Counted from the first letter of the stretch, positions 32,723 through 44,673 are shown. The stretch: DNA of 64,000 nt from Ctenosaura bakeri (GCA_948474755.1 CAOLHI010000248.1:372001-436000), one strand, 5' to 3'. Notes: generated by a model not told the origin, from the letters alone. A program made the numbers and translations.

Positions 32723-33518
32723 ATCAGTCCTAAGTCTGTTGGGTTTGAGAAGGCATAGCATTGAATGCTCTTTTGGAATTGGCTAAATATTAGTCTTTCT
32801 GTCTCTGCTGCTGTATGGCCTATATCCACCACTAATGTTGTCCCATTGTATCGTTTGTGACTTTGACGTCAAATGGCCATAAAACAGACAAACCTTTCAA
32901 ATGGTTTTTCACTCTCTGGTCCCTGTACTCATTCTTCTGAAATTTTGCAGGTTCTTTACCTAAAGACACCTAGAGGACATATGCCATATATATATGTGTG
33001 TATGTATGTATGTGTATGTATATATAAATTGCCCAAAATGGAGAGGGTATAAAGTAAATCAGTCCTCAAAAAAATAAAAAATAAAAATAAAAAAAATTAA
33101 AAAATTGTTAGAATAGAGTCCTATTCCAAATGTGTTTTCTGCACTTCTCCTTTTAAAAGTTCACTGATTTCTTAACTAAGGCTGCCTCTTTTATCTATGT
33201 AATTATAAACATCACACACACACTGAGAGATAAGCATAGCCTTCCTTTCTTCTTTCTTTCCCTCTTTGCTTACCTCCCTCCCTTCCTTTCCCCCTCAAAC
33301 ATCCAAACTGTACACCAGGGGTATAGCTGGGATGGGGAGGATGAGGGCATTGTTACCAATAAGAATTTCCCCTCCATTTTTTTCCTTCACTTTCCAAATT
33401 TCTAGCATTGCATTATCTTAATACTTCAACTGACACCTAGAAACACAGTTTAGATATCAAAAGGGAAGGAGTAGGCAAAGGTACCAATGAAATGCAAACA
33501 CAGCAAATATAAGAGGTG
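32723..33518. other. Simple-sequence-rich stretch
   Basis: Contains an AT/TATG microsatellite (32985-33027), an A-rich run (33068-33108) and a CTTT/CCTT tract (33240-33295). No gene recognised. Confidence 0.5.
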
Positions 33519-33606
33519 TTGTTGTTATTATTATTAATATCCCACTTTTCCCCAAAATGAGACTCAAAGCAATTCACAACTTGAAGGAATAGAAATTAAA
33601 AACACA
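33519..33606 (-). mobile_element. L2-like LINE 3' end fragment
   Basis: TTGTTGTTATTATTATTAAT followed by CCCAAAATGAGACTCAAAGC is the inverse of the common reptilian L2 terminus that precedes an (AAT/AAC)n tail. Confidence 0.5.
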
Positions 33607-34285
33607 CAAAAAGTGAACATGTAAATCGACTTCCTACATAATTTTCTACATAAACATCCTCCTGCAAACTCATTACAGTCATTAAAATACCTTTTGATGC
33701 TTCCAGCACCCACAGTCCATTTGGGAGTTGTCTCCTTCCTCAATTCCTTTGCAAATGAGAAGGAATGCTTTGCATGGCTGAACTGATCTCATCCCCCACA
33801 TTCCCCATAAACTCCACTTCTTTTTCAGTATATTCACTGAAGGCAGAATCCTCAGGTCCTTGGGCTTCCTCCTCTTTACCAAACTTGTGTTTCTGTCCAA
33901 GAGCCTTCATGTGTTTGCCTTCAATAACCCCCCTGTTCCAGGTCTAGGTCTGGCTGCACAATTCCTATAGGTGTGAACAGTTATCCCTGTCCCTCTCTCT
34001 GCATTGCTAGAAATTGGGGGGACTGAAGGAAAACATTCATTTGGGATACAGCATTTTTATTTGGGGTGGGGAGCAATGCTCTTATTCTCCTACTAGTTAT
34101 ATCCCTGGAAAGGCTAATTTGTATAAATAAATAAATATTTTTTAAAAAACACTGCACCTACTTTTCTGTAGATTGGCAAACTTACCATAGAAGGGGGAAT
34201 GACCTCTGACAAATTTGTCTCATTCTGCCAATGTACAAAAAGTTGTCAGGATTTCCCTTTCAAAAAAGTCAAAATGTAAAAGAGC
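33607..34285. other. Unannotated sequence
   Basis: Nothing recognised. Confidence 0.3.
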
Positions 34286-34287
34286 TC

Positions 34288-34337
<50 letters not shown>
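34286..34337. repeat. (GATA)n microsatellite
   Basis: About 12 uninterrupted GATA units followed by a degenerate GATATAGATAGACA edge. GATA arrays are common and polymorphic in squamates. Confidence 0.97.
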
Positions 34338-34338
<1 letters not shown>

Positions 34339-34752
34339 TTAGATATAGATAGACACACATACACAGTGCTGCACCTGTGTCTCTTGAGATGTTGCTCCTA
34401 TATCTAAATGTGTCTTATATGTCTGTAATTATCATCCAACATGAACAAAAATAAAGGTAAACAGTCAAGTTCAATTGGGTGAACAGTTCAAAAGGTGAAC
34501 AGTAAAGTTCAATAGGGTGGCATTTGAGTTGTTCTGCACCAAGGTGGGCCCTGAAGATCCCCCCCAAAAAAGACAGTATTGGAAACCCAGTTTTTCCTCA
34601 GATTATTATAATTCAGTCAGAAGTTGGCTTTACTGGCAGAAGGTAGGAGAGCATTAGCCTTCTGATGCGTGGTAAAAATTTGTCAGCTTCTTGCAGGTGA
34701 GGCTGTAGCCAAGCGTAGTAAAGATAGCCATATGTAAGATCAGAGCTTCTCA

Positions 34753-34932
34753 GGCCATTTCCGCACTAGCCTGTTGTAGCGCCATGATTCCACTTTCAAC
34801 ATCCTATGGAATCCTGGGGTTTGCAGTTTCGGGAGGGGCCAGCCAGCCCCTCCCAAAACTGCAAACCCCAGGATTCCATAGGATGTTGAAAGTGGAATCA
34901 CGGCGCTACAACAGGCTAGTGTGGAAATGGTC
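34753..34932. mobile_element. Near-perfect palindromic MITE (180 bp), GGCCATTTCCGC ends
   Basis: The first half (GGCCATTTCCGCACTAGCCT ... GGGGTTTGCAGTTTCGGGAG) is almost exactly the inverse of the second (CCTCCCAAAACTGCAAACCC ... AGGCTAGTGTGGAAATGGTC). Only a few mismatches break an 80-85-bp stem around the loop GCCAGCCAGC. Flanks are TCA on both sides, a 3-bp TSD. This is the youngest-looking member of the family in the window. Confidence 0.88.
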
Positions 34933-35388
34933 TCAGTGTTTGCTGTTGCTTTCTCTGTTTATCACAGGACAGCTGCAACTGATGGCCAGCTAGTAAAACC
35001 GCCAGCAGCAGCTAGTTCTTCGCAATCTAATGGTTAACACGGATGAAATATCAAATGGGATAATGGGCTCTTTTGGAGGTGGATGGACTCTTAGATCTGA
35101 GATTATAATTAAACCTTATCATGCATTTCTAAGGATCAGTTCTCACATTTGCCAACAAGAACAAGTCTTGCTGGAGCAGCTGCTGGCTTTTTCAGATGAG
35201 CAGAATATGCTAGGGAACATCTAAAAATGATTACATCAATTGAACTGTTCTTCACAAACCCTTTGCTCCATAAAAACCATTGCAGAAAATTGTTCCTTGA
35301 AGCAGAGTTTGGGTAACCTTTCTTCCTCCACTGCTTGAAATTTAGGCAAGACAGAAATTGAAAACATATAGATTTTCCTGTATTTCAG
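34933..35388. other. Unannotated sequence
   Basis: Nothing recognised. Confidence 0.3.
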
Positions 35389-36296
35389 TGTTACCCTGTT
35401 TTCTGGGGTCCCGGGAGGGACACCTAAATGCACTCTCAATTATATATGTTGGGGAAATTAGCCAAGAGCACAAGCTAGCAATACAAGAGGCAGGGCAACA
35501 GAGTGGAATCTTTTATCCAGTGTCTACAGGGTCAGGCCAAGTCAAGGAACAAACAGAATTGAAATAATAAATGTTGTTTTATTAAAAATACAATCAAACA
35601 GTGTATGCAACACATTCATGCGGAGAACTAAAGAAATAAAGGTTGGAGTGGGATAGAGGGATTTTTAAGAGAAGGAGTTGGTTTGGGTGATACTACACCT
35701 GTCCTGAAGCCCGGGTAGTCTGCAGCAGAAGTTCGGAGATATGGAGTCTGAGTACGTGGGACTGAAGGGAAGGCTCGTCAAGCAAAGCAGCAGCAAGGCT
35801 AGATGGAAGTCGGGAGAGATCCAAAGAAGCTCTCAAAGTCAGGGGGTTTTATAGGGGAAAATGTGGCCGTAGGCTAGTCTGTACTTGGGGGAAACAATGA
35901 GTTTCAGGCTGGAGACAAAGCCTCTGAAAGGTCAGAATTTAGCATGACTGAGTTAAGTCCGAATTGACAAAGGAGTAGACAGTATGCAAACACAGAGTGC
36001 TTGACAGATGAGTATTCTCCTAATCAAGCCTCCTGCTCGGGGCAGGGAGTTCTTTGTAAGTATCATGCATACATAATAGAGTACTTACCTTTGAGGTCTC
36101 CTGAAGCGGTGGGATGGCTATTTCTGGCCAGCCTGTATTGTTTGGAATATTACAGCGATTAGTGGCTGTGCCTGTCTGCGAGCTTGTCCGGGAGACCTCG
36201 CAGCACGTAGAGAGGAATAGGTAAAGAAGGCCAAATTATTGATATCAAAGTGATATCTAATATCACCCCAAGTGCAGCTTAGGAACTGCAGTAACA
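35389..36296 (-). mobile_element. Solo LTR 5 (908 bp)
   Basis: Starts TGTTACCCTGTTTTC, ends GCAGTAACA, with TSD TCAG at 35385-35388 and 36297-36300. On the minus strand it carries TATAAAA (complement of 35847-35853) and AATAAA (complement of 35578-35583). The sequence GCTCGGGGCAGGGAGTTCTTTG and the 3' third are closest to LTR 6, so these two form a subgroup. No internal region. Confidence 0.92.
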
Positions 36297-37299
36297 TCAG
36301 CAGGCAGAGCACTTCTTTTGAGAGGCATGCAATATTCAGGGCAGGGTGGGAAGCTGCCTGCGGGCCACATGAGGGCCATTTCAGAGGCCCACAGGTTCTT
36401 CATGCTTTCCTCACTCCAATTTTTTCTAAACGTGGGTTTGACTACTCTTGGAGCCCTCCAGAAACAACACAAGAGCACAACATATCATGCCATGAGACAC
36501 AAGGCTGCATCTCTTCATGAATCTTCGGTTAGAGACAACAGCAATCTATCACTCAAACCACTACACCCACAACCCCTAACAGCTGTGGCTCTTCTGTCCT
36601 ATAATGAAATGGAGGCCAAGCTTCTCTCTTACTTTCTACATGCAGCCAATTGTACTTCAGGCTAATTGGCATCCAGCTGAGGCTCCCTTCTTCCCTCCCT
36701 CATCTCCCATTGCTCCTGATTTCCTGTGACCTTTCTGGGCTCTAGTGGGGAAAACAGAGATGCCAAAGGAAGATGGTGCTGCGATCAAATGGCAGAGCTG
36801 GGAGGAGAAGACAGGCTAGGGGTCCAGTGGCTTTTACCCCTCACTAAGGCTGCTACAAATCCCAAACAATGTGTGTGCATGTGTATGTATGTATACACAC
36901 ACACACACACATATATATACACATACATATATGAGGTCTTTTTTAAAAAAAGATAAAGGCTTCATAGTGTTAATTAGGCCTTAAAGCAGTGGCAATGTGT
37001 TAATAGGAGAACAAACCTACTCTGTGATTTAATCTGAACTTTAAAAGAGATATCCAAGATGCTGATCCTGTACAGGGAGGGGAGCATTGAGTTCAGTAGC
37101 TCGGATAGTTCCTTTAAAGACAAGAGTAAAACCTGGAATGGATTTCCCATGTACTAGGAATAGCCACCCCTCTAGGCAATACTTTTCCATGGCAGTGTGG
37201 TTGTGTCTTCCTATGAGGTAAAAGGCTATGCTGACGAGAGCACTGCTGGGGGTAGGGTCTTCCATGCCAGACTAGCTTTTGCTGGAGAGCCAGACTAAA
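36297..37299. other. Unannotated sequence with a TG/CA microsatellite
   Basis: An alternating purine-pyrimidine run (TGTGTGCATGTG, then TACACACACACACACACATA) spans about 36868-36933. Nothing else recognised. Confidence 0.4.
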
Positions 37300-37704
37300 T
37301 GTGCCAAACTGCTACACAGTTTGGGCAGTAGCAGTGGCAGAAAGGTGACACTGGTGGAGGATCTCTTAGCAACAACAGCAGTGATACGGTAGCTAACTAT
37401 AGTACTGCACAGAAGAAGGCATTAGTGAACCACTCCTGAAGCCTTTTACCTTGAAAGCCCCATAGTAGGACAATCTCAAATGAAACCAGAGATAGTGTCA
37501 CAGGATAAGACTCCCAAGTTGGAAGGCACTGAGAAAGAGCAGTGTCTAATGATGCAACAGTACACAAGCCAAAAGTACTTTCAGCTTTTGAGGTGAAAAG
37601 AATATCTGAAGCTATACAATGTATGTAGTAGAACCATGAAATGTGAGAAGCATGAATTAAGAAAGCTAGAGATTATGATACAAGAAATGGAATGAATAGA
37701 CTAA

Positions 37705-38195
37705 GGCCATTTCTGCATAAGGGAATTAAAACAGCCCAGTGCATCCTCTCACGGAGGTCGTCTGCACCTTGGAGTGGACTAGGTTCGGACTACTTACCTG
37801 ATATCCGCACCTCAGTCTGCTCCAAAATGCCCTCAGCTGGTCCTCCAGCGTGCTTTTTAAAGAACGGTAGAAAACCATTTTTTGATTTTTCAGAGCGCGC
37901 CATTGCATTTCTGCTCACTTGTGCAGATTCACAGGCTAACACCAATGCGAGCCTCCGATCTGGGGGGCGGGTGAGCTTTAGGTGTGGTGAGCTTCAGCAG
38001 TTGGTCGGGACCCACGAACAACCAGAAGTCACCATTTTGGAAGCTGTAGCAGTGCGGATCTAAGACCTTGCACTGCTCCGATTCACCCTGGATGAGACGG
38101 AGGAGCCCTGTGGAAGGGCTTAAGGGACAGTCCGCGTTAGTCCGTGCCCAGAAGATCCAGTAAGTAATGGCATGGAGTGATTCCCTTGCCTGGCC
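37705..38195. mobile_element. Long MITE nested in Bov-B (about 490 bp)
   Basis: The left end GGCCATTTCTGCATAAGGGA is a clean family terminus; the right end (GATTCCCTTGCCTGGCC) has lost part of its repeat. The interior is the inverse of the element at 61661-62115 (for example GTAGCAGTGCGGATC and CCAGTAAGTAATGGC). Flanks TAA and ATA. Removing it reconnects the Bov-B endonuclease region. Confidence 0.7.
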
Positions 38196-38870
38196 ATAGC
38201 CATACTTGCTGTAAAAGAGCTAAAATGGCAGGAATGGGACATTTTCAATCAGAAAATTGTGCAGTATTTTACTCTGGAAATAATCAAAGTGGCGTTAATA
38301 GTGAGGCAAGATGTAAGTGCAGCCAAAAAGAGAGTAAAAACCTAACTGGATGATAAACGAAACTCTTCAAGAAGTTAAAGACAGACAAGAAGCAAAAGTA
38401 AAAGGTGCCGGAAACAGGATCAGAATCCTGAATATGGCTGTTCATCAACTTGTGCATAGGTACAAAAAGAGCTATTCTTATCATTAGTGCAAAGAAGCAG
38501 AAGACAATTTTAAAAAAAGGGACAAGAGATTTCTTCCACAGAATTCAAGAAATGAAAGTGGACTTCAAACCAAGAATAGGGATGTTACATGCTCAAAAGG
38601 GAACACATTATCTGATCAGGACAAAATAAATTGCTGACAGAAGTGGTACACTTAGGAGCTATATAAAAGAGATGAAATAATGACAGATTCTTTCAAGGAA
38701 GAATAATTTTAGAAAGTGAGGTGGTAAAAGCTCTCAAAGCACTTGGGAGGAATAAGACATCAGGAACAGATAGCATACCAATAGAGCTGTTTCAAGTTAT
38801 AGAGATGGAATCTATCCACATTTTTTAAATACTATTTTATTAAATATATGTAACAAACACAATATACACA

Positions 38871-38918
<48 letters not shown>
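38871..38918. repeat. (AAT)n microsatellite at a SINE 3' end
   Basis: About 16 AAT units directly abutting the 3' end of the minus-strand SINE, as expected for expansion of the SINE's own tail. Confidence 0.95.
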
Positions 38919-38919
<1 letters not shown>

Positions 38920-39130
38920 GCAATAGCATGTGTATTTCTAAACCGCTCGTCAGCTGAGTGCCCTCTAAGTGATTTACAATGTGTTGCTCATTGCCCCCAA
39001 CAAGCTGGATACTCATTTTACTGACCAGTCGAAGGATGAAAGGCTGAGTCAACCTGGAGCCTGGCAGGATTGAAATCACAAACTTGTGGCTGCTGTACCG
39101 GCATTTAACCACTGTGCCACCAGGGCTCCC
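38919..39130 (-). mobile_element. tRNA-derived SINE of a second family (Sauria-like)
   Basis: Minus-strand head GGGAGCCCTGGTGGCACAGTGG holds the A box (TGGCACAGTGG) and GATTTCAATCCTGCC the B-box region. The body CAGGTTGACTCAGCCTTTCA, CATTGTAAATCACTTAGAGG and the tail ATGCTATTGCTATTATT follow. This is the squamate Sauria-type SINE layout. It differs from the CACACAACAAC-tailed SINEs. Confidence 0.85.
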
Positions 39131-40793
39131 TATAAACAAAAAAACCCTACTAAACTAAGCTATCCATACTGATTAACAAATCTATCTCAACTAAAAACTA
39201 AAAAAAGACTAACACACATATCTAAAAGGTGGTTCCTATCCTATCAGCTACTCATAATATTCTATATAAGCACTAATACAGTAAACAAACAATAATCTGT
39301 GACAATTATTCCAAACCTTAACTCAATATCTAAAAGAAAAGAAAAAGAAAAAAGAAAAAGCTTAAATACCAAGTTCTACATATCTGTATGGAATCTATCC
39401 AAATTGTCTTGATGATCTGTCAACAAATATGGAAAACAAAGCAATGAACCACAAACAGGAAATGTTCAATATGTACTCCAAGTCCCAAGAAAGAGCACAC
39501 TGGGGTTTATACTAACCATCAGATTGTTGCTCTCTTGTCCCATGCAAGCAAATTGGTGCTCAAGATTTTACCAAAAACAAAACAAACAACAAGAAAATAA
39601 ACCAATCAAAAATGCTTTTACCAAATACAGAGAAAGAAATGCCAAATGTTCAAAATAGGGCTCAGAAAAGGAAGAAGCACTAGGGATCATATTGCAAGTA
39701 TATGCTGGATAATGAAATGCATGAAAGAATTTCAGAAGAAAAACAGTCATTGCTTTATTGGTTACAGCAAAGCTTTTGAATCTATACATCATGATAAATT
39801 ATGGTTTGCTGAATGAATGGGAGTGCCACAACATCTGGTTGTCCTGATATGAGGTGACTGTCAGGACACAATATGGTGAAACAGATGATGTCCCATTGAA
39901 AAGTAAGTCAGATGAGGCTGTGTTTTATTACCCTATCTGCTTAATTTACATGTGAAACATATCATACAGAAATCAGGTTCAGAAGAGGCAGTCATGAAAA
40001 CTGGGGAAAGAAACATCAACAATTTGAGATATACAAGATGATACCATATTACTTGTAGAATACAGCAAAAATTTGGAATGACTAGTGATGTAAGTTAAGG
40101 AAGGAAGACCTAAAACACAGAATCACAGTTGAGAATTAAGAAGACAAAAATAATAACCACAGATAATTTACACAGCTTTAAAGTGGGTAACAAAGACACT
40201 GAAAGAAAGATATTCTGTACTTGGATCAGTCATTAATTAAAATGGAGACTGTAATAAAGAAATCAAAAGAAAACTAAGACATGGAAAGGCAGCTATGAAG
40301 GAACTAGATAAGCTTCTCAAGTATATAGATGCATAATGGAATACTAAAATCAGCATCCTCCAGGCCACAGTATTTCCAGTTTCTATGTCTGGTTGTGAAA
40401 GCTGGAAAGTGAAGAAAACTGACAAAAAGAAAATCAGCTCTTTTGAAATGTGATGCTAGAGGAAAGTTCTATGGCTACTGTGGACTGCTAAAAAGAAAAA
40501 GTCTGAACTCTCCCTAGAAGCCAAAATGACTAAATTGAGCCTGTCATATTTTGGATGTGTAATGAGATGATATAACTCATTATAAAAGAAAATAATGGGT
40601 GGTGAAGTGAAAAGCAGTGGGAAAAGAGGGAGGTGATAGTGTAGGTAGATTAATTCCATCAAGGGAACCATGGTCATGAATCTACAAGACCTGAGCAAGG
40701 CAGTTGGTGACTGGGGCTCTTGCAGTTCTTTCATTCATAGGGTTACCATAAATTGAAGCCAACTTGGTGGCAGATAACAACAAAAGGAATGGC

Positions 40794-41571
40794 CAACTGC
40801 TTAAGTTAAGTGGAGGCTTGAATAGTTTGCAAGAGAAGAGAACAGGTTGGAGACGCACCTTCCCTTACCTTCATGGTGTTCCTCTCCTGTGGAAGTCAGC
40901 TGCCAAGGGTCTGATTAAGACATTGCCAAAGGAGAAAATAACCCAGAGGCTAAATGTGCCCCTTGTCTAGTGCTGAGAGAGGCACAGGTGAATGAGAATG
41001 GTACTGTTGCCTAACCAGGACTCATTCTCCCACCCTGGCTCTCACTCTTCTGCCATTTCCCTTGCTACATATGCAGAAGATGCCCTCTAGGCCTCTGGTA
41101 ACAACATTTGCAGGTGATCCATTCTGAACTCCAAGGTATTCTTAAAACCACTGGTCAAAAGACATAAAAAGGAAGAGGCAAATATTTTCAGTTTCAGGAT
41201 GGTAGCAATATAGCTGTCAGTGTTTGAACTGAGCTCTCAGATATATGAAAAATAATTAATTGTAATAAGAACCAGGAATGGATATCTTTTTTGTACCTCG
41301 ATATTGAAGAAGCAGCACAATAACTAAACTATTATTGACATGAAATAAGTATTTTAATAACTGATTTCAGAAAATTGCTGTTTTAGAATCAGAAATGGAT
41401 ATGTTTTTGATCTTTGCTGTACTGAGGAACTGTATTAAAGTAATTTGTATATACCTAATTTCTTTGAAAGAGGGTGAGTGATACAAAGGGATGTCAGAGG
41501 CATCACATGTCTCATTGATTGATAATTCTATTCAAGGATTGAGAACTGTACAAGAGGAGTAGAAACCATCT
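40794..41571. other. Unannotated sequence
   Basis: Nothing recognised. Confidence 0.3.
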
Positions 41572-41700
41572 GATTCCCCAGATGTCGTTGGACTCAACTA
41601 TTACTATTCCTCCCTATTCACTATGGTGTCTAAGGCTCATGGGACTTGCAGTCCAACAACATCTGCAGGGCCAGACAATTCCCACAGCTGCTCTAGGAGC
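41572..41700. mobile_element. Palindromic MITE (CCAGATGTCGTTGGACT type)
   Basis: CCCCAGATGTCGTTGGACT and its mirror AGTCCAACAACATCTGC flank a spacer of about 60 bp. Same family as 18187, 28157 and 63846. A TCTAAGAAAGAAAC-type short tandem repeat follows at 41705-41765. Confidence 0.65.
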
Positions 41701-41831
41701 TCAAACAGAAACTAAGAAAGAAACTCTAAGAAAGAAGAAACTCTAAGAAAGAAACACTAAGAAATTCTGACATTTTTGTTCTGCAAAAGGAACTGAGTAG
41801 CAGGAAGGTCAAAAGGGAAACTCTTAACTAT

Positions 41832-42242
41832 GGCCCTTTCAGTTCCACCCTCCCAATCTGCCATAGGGACGTGAGAAGGACAGAACCATGACAATGTTTC
41901 TGCATGATGTCCTCATGGTCCCATCCTTCTCCTGTCCCCAGGTGGAGCAATCACAGAGAAATCATTGACGGGCATTCCTCATCAGTGCCCCATGACTGCA
42001 CTGCCATCCCACACTTACCTGGTGTGCAGAGGATCTGGAAGCACAATGGCTGTACCTCTTGCCCCAGGGCAGCCTGGGACAGTAACTGGATGCAGAAGGA
42101 AGCGGTAGGGCCATTGCACCTCCTGGATCCCGGAGGCAGCCAGTGCAGAGGGGAGCACTACCATTGTGATCCCTTCCCGGCAGAGCAGCTGCCTGGATCC
42201 CCACTGGACGCTGCCAGGAACAGGCAAAGTGCAAAAAGGGCC
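41832..42242. mobile_element. MITE, GGCCCTTTC / GCAAAAAGGGCC ends (411 bp), TAT TSD
   Basis: Ends GGCCCTTTCAGTTCCACC and AAAGTGCAAAAAGGGCC, flanked on both sides by TAT (41829-41831 and 42243-42245), a clean 3-bp TSD. The interior (CATGATGTCCTCATGGTCCC, CCATCCTTCTCCTGTCCC) is shared with 44674-45062 and partly with 25467-25881. The 171-codon frame across it (41904-42419) runs out of the element and is not a protein of the transposon. Confidence 0.75.
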
Positions 42243-43737
42243 TATGCTTCAAACTACAATTCCCAGAGGAAACCAAAGATATTTAGAAAAGTGGTCCTGA
42301 GGCTATGGTCATTTTCACAATTAATGGGAGTAAGTCCCTTCAAATTTCATAAGATATACTTCCAGGCGGATAGGCATAGAATTTTGGGAGTGTGCATAGT
42401 CAAATTTAATTGCTCTTAAGCAAGTTGACAGGACACACAAGGAGGAGAACATTGTTATCATGTTGTTTATGTGAAAAAGTGATCCGTGTGAAAAGAGGAG
42501 AAACATCTACTCTGGAGGCTCTCCATGTGAGCTAGAAATCTGATTTCACCATGTTTGTTTGTTTATTCAATTTAAACTCTAGTTTTCTCCTGGGATGGGA
42601 TCCAAGGTGATTTACACAATTTTAAGTTTAGCTTAAGAGAAAACTTATTTATAAAATTAAAAAAATTAAATAACAATTCTATTAAGAGACACATGGTTAA
42701 AATAGTTTAAAACATGGAACTTCTCCATGTTCTGGTTCACATGGAGAGCCTCCATGGTTAGACAGCTCTTCAGACCTATTGCTTTTCACATCAATAAAGC
42801 GACGGGCATAGGAGTATAGAGCTGGCCTGTTTTTCACTTTGCTTGTTGAACGGTGATGCTTAAGAATGATTGCATTGTGTGTGTGTGTTAGACAGAGAAG
42901 CACAGCTTAAAAAGTAAATTAAGGGCCAGTGTTTATAACACTGCCCAAGAGTGTGACTTAAAGGATAGTAGGACAATTGCCTTCAAGCCTCTTCTCTGGG
43001 GTTTTTTAAGTGCTCACTTTTTGAATAATAAGCAATGAGCTGTTCTAAATTTGCATTAATTTGCATGGGTCTACATTTCTTGAAAGATAGAAACAAGCAG
43101 TGTCAGAGCAATTCCTTCCCCACCCCAACTCTCACACACAATCTGGGACAGATGGCCATCCTAAAATACCATGGGTGTGTGTGTGTTCTTAGATAATAGC
43201 AAAATGGCGTTGATTGTCTCTCCCCACCCTATTCATTTGTCCAGACCATTGAAGTCCTGACAGCCTTTTGTTCTGTGCTGGATACTGTATCCACTGATAA
43301 GTAGGAATCTGATTAAAAGTCCAGGTGCTGTTAATCAGATACCAGTCCACCCCCCACCCCCATGCTGATGCCAGAGGAAAATGCAGATGTTGCTTCACCA
43401 AAGTGTTTTGTGACCTCTTGAAGTCTGTTGAACTTGTTATGGTGTCAGAATTTGTGGGATACAATCCACTTCACTAGATTCATGGTTATCTAGACGTTTA
43501 GGTATCTAACCAATAGGCAGTGAGGTAATTTTCCTCTGAACTCCCTCTATATATTTACCCAGAGTTTTGGATAATACCTCATACATTTAATGAAGTAGAC
43601 TGGATCCACAAAAGCTTACTCCGTTGGGCTATAATTAGTGGCTGGTATTGGTTACTGACATAAGCACGTCAGTGCTTCAAATATCTATACAGCAATGCAT
43701 GGAGTTTGGGAAACAAACAAGATGAGCTTGAAGTCCT
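42243..43737. other. Mostly unannotated; L2-like tail at 42558-42700
   Basis: GTTTGTTTATTCAATTTAAAC with GGGATGGGATCCAAGGTGA is an antisense L2-like terminus. A fragment (CTGGATCCACAAAAGCTTAC, about 43600) resembles the unclassified repeat at 22121. Nothing else recognised. Confidence 0.4.
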
Positions 43738-44648
43738 TGTTACTGCAGGTTAGGCCTCCTTGGAGATAGCATAAAGATATCATTTTGATATCAATAATTT
43801 GGCTCTCTTCCACCACCCCTCTCCACGTGTTTGAGAAGCCCCCAGACAAGCACAGAACTAGGCTCAGCCACTAATTGCTGGACATTCCACTCTCCATACA
43901 GGCAGGCCAGAAATAGCTAGATCACCGCTTTAGGAGACCTCTTTGCAAACACCCTTATTTTGTATGCACGCTGCTTACAAAGAACTTCCTGCCCCGAGCA
44001 GGCAACTTGGCAAGCTGAATACTCAACTGCCAAGCACTGAGCACTTACATACTGGCTACTTCTTTGTCAATTCGGACCTAACTCAATCATGCTAAATTTT
44101 GACCTTTCCAAAACTTTGTCTCATGCCTGAAACTCATTGTTTTCCCCAAGTACAGAATAGCCTGCAATTACATTTCTCCCTATAAAAAACCCTGATTCCG
44201 AGACCTTTCTTGGATCGCTCTGGACTTCCATCCAGCCTTGCTGCCGCTTTGTTAGGCAAGCTGTCCCCTCAGTCCCACGTACTGAGACTCCATACCAACG
44301 AACACAATCTTCAGACCTCTCCAGGCTTCAGGACAGGTGTCGTATCACCCAATTCAACAATCCCTCTCAAAAATCCCTCTATACCACTCCAACCTTTATT
44401 TTCTATAGTTACTTGTGTGAGTGTGTTGCATACACTGTTTGTCTGTATTTAATAAAAATCTCAATTATTCTTAAACTTGGTGTGCTCCTTGGCTTGGCCT
44501 GACCCTGTAGACATTGGGTAAAAGATTCTGCTGAGTTGCCCTGCCTCTCGCATTGCTAACTTGTGCTCTAGCTAATTTCCCCAAACTTAGTTAATTGAGA
44601 GTGCACATATAGGTGTCCCTCACGGGACCCGCAGTAAACAGGGTAACA
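43738..44648 (+). mobile_element. Solo LTR 6 (911 bp)
   Basis: Starts TGTTACTGCAGG, ends CAGGGTAACA, with TSD TCCT at 43734-43737 and 44649-44652. TATAAAAAA at 44181 and AATAAA at 44451-44456 are intact and in order, so U3, R and U5 can be delimited approximately. U5 reads GCCTGACCCTGTAGACATTGG to the end. No internal sequence. Confidence 0.93.
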
Positions 44649-44673
44649 TCCTAGTACAGGTAAATAAATATTA

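Larger units (their letters stand above)
38819..39387 (-). mobile_element. Retroelement insertion in Bov-B with 14-bp TSD, carrying a SINE
   Basis: A perfect 14-bp direct repeat, ATGGAATCTATCCA, flanks the insert (38805-38818 and 39388-39401). The insert begins with T6 and, on the minus strand, contains AATAAA just before an A-run, so a non-LTR element inserted antisense to Bov-B. Within it are an (AAT)n tract and a SINE. The outer element is too short and A/T-rich to classify. Confidence 0.7.
37300..40793 (+). pseudogene. Bov-B (RTE clade) LINE, near full length, decayed, with nested insertions
   Basis: Conceptual translation, allowing frameshifts and stops, follows RTE-Bov-B ORF2 in order. 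The endonuclease start (ELKW, then MGHFQSEN) lies near 38215; KTSG.DSIPIELF near 38757; ICQQIWK near 39418; VALLSHASKLVLKIL near 39520; YSKAFESIHHDKLW near 39765; and NINNLRY, the segment before the catalytic box, near 40017. The C-terminal part around 40380-40780 includes a GCESW-like block. The 3' end GGGTTACCATAAATTGAAG with GGCAGATAACAACAA is the Bov-B tail. Multiple stops make it dead. It is interrupted by a MITE (37705-38195) and by a second retroelement (38819-39387). Bov-B is known for horizontal transfer among vertebrates and is abundant in squamates. Confidence 0.85.

Noticed and set aside
38871..38918. Possible satellite or CRISPR-like array
   Set aside because: A simple AAT run attached to a SINE tail. 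No repeat-spacer structure exists anywhere in the window.
41904..42419. 171-codon plus-strand frame
   Set aside because: It lies mostly in a GC-rich MITE, continues past the MITE end into unrelated DNA, and has an overlapping minus-strand frame of similar length. Composition explains it.
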